NCBI GenBank assembly: GCA_026394695.1
Contig: JAPKXT010000096.1
Span: 1 to 9,260, forward strand
DNA from: Methanoregula sp.
GTDB lineage: Archaea > Halobacteriota > Methanomicrobia > Methanomicrobiales > Methanospirillaceae
Direction of reading: 5' to 3'
DNA: 9,260 bases
Shown one piece after another: positions 6,717 through 9,260 of the stretch (position 1 is the first letter of the stretch; each line of letters opens with the position of its first letter). Made by a program: the position numbers and the translations under genes. The notes under the pieces were generated by a model. It searched no databases. It saw only the letters and a program-made list of their open reading frames with translations, and had not been told where the DNA came from.

Positions 6717-6720
6717 AGGA
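6717..6720 (+). promoter_or_regulatory. Ribosome site deciding the rbcL start
   Basis: AGGA lies 6 nt before ATG 6727. The upstream in-frame ATGs at 6628, 6652 and 6661 have no such site, and the added residues (rich in Pro, Thr and Gly) do not resemble a RuBisCO N-terminus. Confidence 0.5.
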
Positions 6721-6726
6721 ACAGCT

Positions 6727-8019
6727 ATGTCAATTGACTGGTACAAAGAATTTGTCAACCTGGACTATGAACCAGCCCGGGACGATCTCATCTGCCTGTA
6801 TTATTTTGAACCTGCTGCCGGGATCCGGAGCAGTGAAGCAGTGGGAAGAATAGCATCGGAGAGTTCGACGGGTACATGGACAACACTCCATACCATTCCT
6901 TCCCGTATGAAAGGTCTTATGGCTACCGCGTTTTATATCGAAGGAAACGTTGCAAAAATCGCCTACCCACTCGCTCTCTGGGAGGAGGGTAACGCAGTCC
7001 AGTTGTTGAGCGGGATTGCGGGGAACATCTTTGGTATGAAAGCAGTGAGAAACCTGCGGTTGATCGATGTTGCTCTTCCTGAAGCATATCTGAAGCATTT
7101 CAAAGGCCCGCATTTTGGTAACGATGGGATCCGCAGGATGATGAAAGTCAGCAAACGTCCGCTGACAGGTGCAGTACCCAAGCCCAAGATCGGGTTTTCG
7201 GCACAGGAGCATGCTGAGGTCGGTTATGAGACCTGGATGGGCGGCTTTGATTTTGTCAAGGATGATGAGAACCTGACCTCGACCCCGTTCAACCGGTTTG
7301 ATGACCGGGTAAAAAAGCTCGCAAAGCTGCGGGACAAGGCTGAAAAAGAGACCGGTGAGAAGAAATCCGCGTTCCTCAATATCTCTGCAGATACTGAAAC
7401 CATGAAGAAAAGGGCAGACCTGCTGGCCGAGTATGGATGGAATTACGCGATGATCGATGTGGTCGTTGCCGGGACGGCAAGTGTCATGACGATGCGGGAC
7501 TACTGCTCCGATCTCGGTCTTGCAATCCATGCACACCGGGCCATGCATGCAACCTTTGACCGGAACAAGAAGCACGGCATTACGATGCAGTTCCTTGCAA
7601 AACTTATGCGGCTTATCGGTGTCTCCCAGATCCACACCGGAACGGCAGTTGGCAAGCTTACGGGATCCAAAAAGGAATCCACGGTTCTTGCCGATGTACT
7701 GAGGGAGAAAAAGACCCCTGCCGTCGAAGGAATGCTCCTTGAGCAGGACTGGGGGAAGATCAAATCGGCATTCCCGGTCTCATCCGGAGGGCTCCACCCG
7801 GGCCTGGTTCCCGATGTGCTGAATATCTATGGCGCAGAGATTGTGCTGCTCGTCAGTGGCGGTATCCACGGCCACCCGAAGGGAACGCGAGCCGGGGCAC
7901 AGGCGACCATGCAGGCAATCGAGGCGTGGCAGGAAGGTGTCACACTCGAAGAAAAGGCAAAGAAGGCACAGGAACTCAAAGAAGCGCTGGAGAAGTGGGG
8001 ACATTATAAGCCGAGATAA
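6727..8019 (+). CDS. rbcL: Ribulose-1,5-bisphosphate carboxylase, form III (archaeal)
   Basis: The product has 430 residues, normal for form III RuBisCO. It fixes CO2 onto ribulose bisphosphate to give two 3-phosphoglycerates; in archaea the substrate comes from nucleoside (AMP) salvage or, in some methanogens, from phosphoribulokinase in the reductive hexulose-phosphate pathway. Catalytic residues are all placed: Glu45 in SESSTGTW, Asn100 in GNIFG, Lys152 and Lys154 in GAVPKPKIG, carbamylated Lys178 with Asp180 and Glu181 in GGFDFVKDDE, His270 and Arg271 in HAHRAMH, His303, loop-6 Lys310, Ser353 in SSGGLHPG, and SGGIHGHPKG near the end. One oddity is that loop 6 reads GKLTG, with Thr312 where form I enzymes have Glu (GKLEG). 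The frame is open 33 codons further upstream with other ATGs, but MSIDWYKEF is where the family N-terminus begins and AGGA sits 6 nt before this ATG. Divergent from acsB. Confidence 0.96.
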   Translation: MSIDWYKEFVNLDYEPARDDLICLYYFEPAAGIRSSEAVGRIASESSTGTWTTLHTIPSRMKGLMATAFYIEGNVAKIAYPLALWEEGNAVQLLSGIAGNIFGMKAVRNLRLIDVALPEAYLKHFKGPHFGNDGIRRMMKVSKRPLTGAVPKPKIGFSAQEHAEVGYETWMGGFDFVKDDENLTSTPFNRFDDRVKKLAKLRDKAEKETGEKKSAFLNISADTETMKKRADLLAEYGWNYAMIDVVVAGTASVMTMRDYCSDLGLAIHAHRAMHATFDRNKKHGITMQFLAKLMRLIGVSQIHTGTAVGKLTGSKKESTVLADVLREKKTPAVEGMLLEQDWGKIKSAFPVSSGGLHPGLVPDVLNIYGAEIVLLVSGGIHGHPKGTRAGAQATMQAIEAWQEGVTLEEKAKKAQELKEALEKWGHYKPR

Positions 8020-8053
8020 CGGAACGTGGGTACATCAAAATACTTACGCTCCA

Positions 8054-8098
8054 CTTTTTTTCCATTCTATTCCTTTTCACAAGGGTGTGGAAAAAAAG
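8054..8098 (+). terminator. Hairpin and T-tract terminator after rbcL
   Basis: CTTTTTTTCCA (8054-8064) is the perfect reverse complement of TGGAAAAAAAG (8088-8098), an 11-bp stem with a 23-nt loop. The T7 run (8055-8061) by itself is a plausible archaeal terminator 35 nt past the rbcL stop. A second T-rich stretch, ATTCCTTTTC, follows. It separates rbcL from uvrB. Confidence 0.6.
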
Positions 8099-8148
8099 AC
8101 ATGAGATAATCCCCCCATTCATCACACTTTCCTGCCACAACCCGATCC

Positions 8149-8158
8149 CTTTTAATAT
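8149..8158 (+). promoter_or_regulatory. Candidate TATA box for uvrB, leaderless start
   Basis: CTTTTAATAT ends 24 nt before the uvrB GTG. Its centre is about 27-28 bp upstream of 8182, the usual archaeal TATA-to-start distance, so transcription should begin at or next to the first codon. No Shine-Dalgarno sequence is visible before the GTG, which fits a leaderless message. Confidence 0.55.
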
Positions 8159-8181
8159 CCCCATCCGAAATCCTAAGCACC

Positions 8182-9260
8182 GTGACAGAATTCCAGCTCG
8201 TATCTACGTTCGCGCCTGCCGGTTCACAACCGGTGGCGATCCGGCAGTTAACCGAAGGCCTGGAAAACAATGACCAGTACCAGACCCTGCTGGGTGTCAC
8301 TGGATCGGGCAAGACATTTACCATGGCAAACGTGATTGCCTCGGGGAACCGGCCGACTCTGGTGCTTGCCCATAACAAGACGCTTGCCGCCCAGCTCTAC
8401 CAGGAATTCTGCGATTTCTTCCCTCACAACCGGGTCGAATACTTTGTCTCCTATTACGATTACTACCAGCCCGAGTCCTACATTCCTGCAAAAGACCAGT
8501 ATATCGAGAAAGATTCTGCCATCAACCCCAGGATTGAGATGATGCGGCTCTCGTCCACTGCTTCGCTCTCGTTCCGGCGCGACGTGATTGTTATAGCTTC
8601 AGTTTCCTGTATCTTTGGGCTTGGCAACCCCGAGAACTTCCGGAATATGGGGTTTGAGCTCTCGGTCGGGCAGACGATCACCCGCAATGAGATCATGAGC
8701 CGCCTGCTCGATATCCTGTTTGAGCGAAATGATCTCGAACCGATGCCCGGCAGGTTCCGGGTCAAAGGAGATACTATCGATATTGTACCTGGCTACCTCA
8801 ACAACATCATCCGGATCGAGCTGTTCGGTGACAGGATCGAACGTATCGCCGAGGTCGACAAAACCAGCGGCGTAAATGTCGAGCAGATGAAATATTTCTA
8901 CATCTATCCTGCCCGGCACTTCGTAACCCCGGAAGGTGCGCGAAAAAAAGCGATTGCATCGATTCAGGCGGAGCTCGAAGAGGTACTACCTTCGCTTGGG
9001 ATGATCGAAGCGCACCGCCTCGAACAAAGGACACGGTTCGATATCGAGATGATCGAAGAGACCGGTTCGTGCAAGGGGATCGAGAATTACTCCCGGCATT
9101 TCGATGGCAGAAAAGCCGGCGAGAAACCCTACTGCCTGCTCGATTATTTTCCTGATGATTTCTTACTGATCATCGATGAAAGCCACCAGACCATACCCCA
9201 GCTGCATGGCATGTATAATGGTGACCGCTCGCGGAAAAAGGCCCTGATCGATTATGGATT
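8182..9260 (+). CDS. uvrB: Excinuclease ABC subunit B, N-terminal half (3' end outside window)
   Basis: UvrB is the damage-verifying helicase-like subunit of UvrABC nucleotide excision repair; archaea that have it acquired it from bacteria. The window holds 359 codons of an expected 650 or so, starting at GTG 8182. Visible landmarks are FQLVSTFAPAGSQPVAIRQL at the N-terminus, Walker A GVTGSGKT (38-45), LAHNKTLAAQLY, and the DNA-gripping beta-hairpin YYDYYQPESYIP (91-102). Further on are ASVSCIFGLGNPE, GRFRVKGDTIDIVP, and the Walker B/DESH box IIDESH ending at 335. The GTG is chosen because it begins exactly at the conserved N-terminus and sits at leaderless distance from a TATA box. No stop or frameshift is seen. 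It is not functionally tied to the carbon-fixation genes. Confidence 0.96.
   Translation, partial: MTEFQLVSTFAPAGSQPVAIRQLTEGLENNDQYQTLLGVTGSGKTFTMANVIASGNRPTLVLAHNKTLAAQLYQEFCDFFPHNRVEYFVSYYDYYQPESYIPAKDQYIEKDSAINPRIEMMRLSSTASLSFRRDVIVIASVSCIFGLGNPENFRNMGFELSVGQTITRNEIMSRLLDILFERNDLEPMPGRFRVKGDTIDIVPGYLNNIIRIELFGDRIERIAEVDKTSGVNVEQMKYFYIYPARHFVTPEGARKKAIASIQAELEEVLPSLGMIEAHRLEQRTRFDIEMIEETGSCKGIENYSRHFDGRKAGEKPYCLLDYFPDDFLLIIDESHQTIPQLHGMYNGDRSRKKALIDYG

Noticed and set aside
6628..6726. 33-residue N-terminal extension of rbcL
   Set aside because: The extra residues do not resemble form III RuBisCO, the proposed TATA box lies inside this stretch, and AGGA precedes the ATG at 6727.
6730..7635. 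301-codon open frame on the minus strand across rbcL
   Set aside because: It lies antisense to a RuBisCO with a complete set of catalytic residues. Its translation is Cys/His-rich with no recognisable domain, as expected from the reverse reading of a biased gene.
8085..9034. Alternative-frame ORFs across uvrB on both strands
   Set aside because: The uvrB frame carries Walker A, the beta-hairpin and DESH without interruption, so the others are shadows.

Overview
The window looks archaeal, most likely from a hydrogenotrophic methanogen of the Methanomicrobiales (Methanoregula-like). The evidence is a form III (archaeal) RuBisCO with a complete active site, TATA-like boxes at archaeal spacing before several genes, an apparently leaderless uvrB, and 12-20 nt U-tracts or hairpins after genes. 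The genus is inference; no rRNA or other marker gene is present.

Layout. On the minus strand, reading leftwards from about 6461, lies a Wood-Ljungdahl carbon-fixation cluster: acsB (acetyl-CoA synthase, A-cluster subunit), acsD and acsC (small and large subunits of the corrinoid iron-sulfur protein). These are tightly packed (9 nt between acsB and acsD, and a TAATG overlap between acsD and acsC). After a 390-bp gap comes acsV (RACo, the ATP-dependent reductive activator of the corrinoid protein), whose 3' end runs off the left edge. On the plus strand, divergent from acsB across about 265 bp, is rbcL (form III RuBisCO). It is followed by a strong hairpin/T-tract and then the first 359 codons of uvrB, cut by the right edge.

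How the genes work together. AcsC/AcsD carry a methyl group on cobalamin to the nickel A-cluster of AcsB, where it is joined with CO and CoA to give acetyl-CoA. AcsV rescues corrinoid that has become oxidised to Co(II). RbcL carboxylates ribulose bisphosphate to 3-phosphoglycerate. The divergent pair is therefore two separate CO2-assimilation activities sharing one control region, which contains two candidate TATA boxes, a 12-bp perfect palindrome and a 9-bp inverted repeat.

Main point of interest. The four acs proteins match the bacterial rather than the usual archaeal (Cdh) versions. AcsB keeps the long N-terminal CODH-binding region, AcsD is 319 residues rather than the longer CdhD, and the activator has a 2Fe-2S ferredoxin domain. 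No CO dehydrogenase, epsilon subunit or methyltransferase gene is in the window. The gap between acsC and acsV holds a compact GC-rich island of several hairpins, possibly a dispersed repeat or structured RNA.
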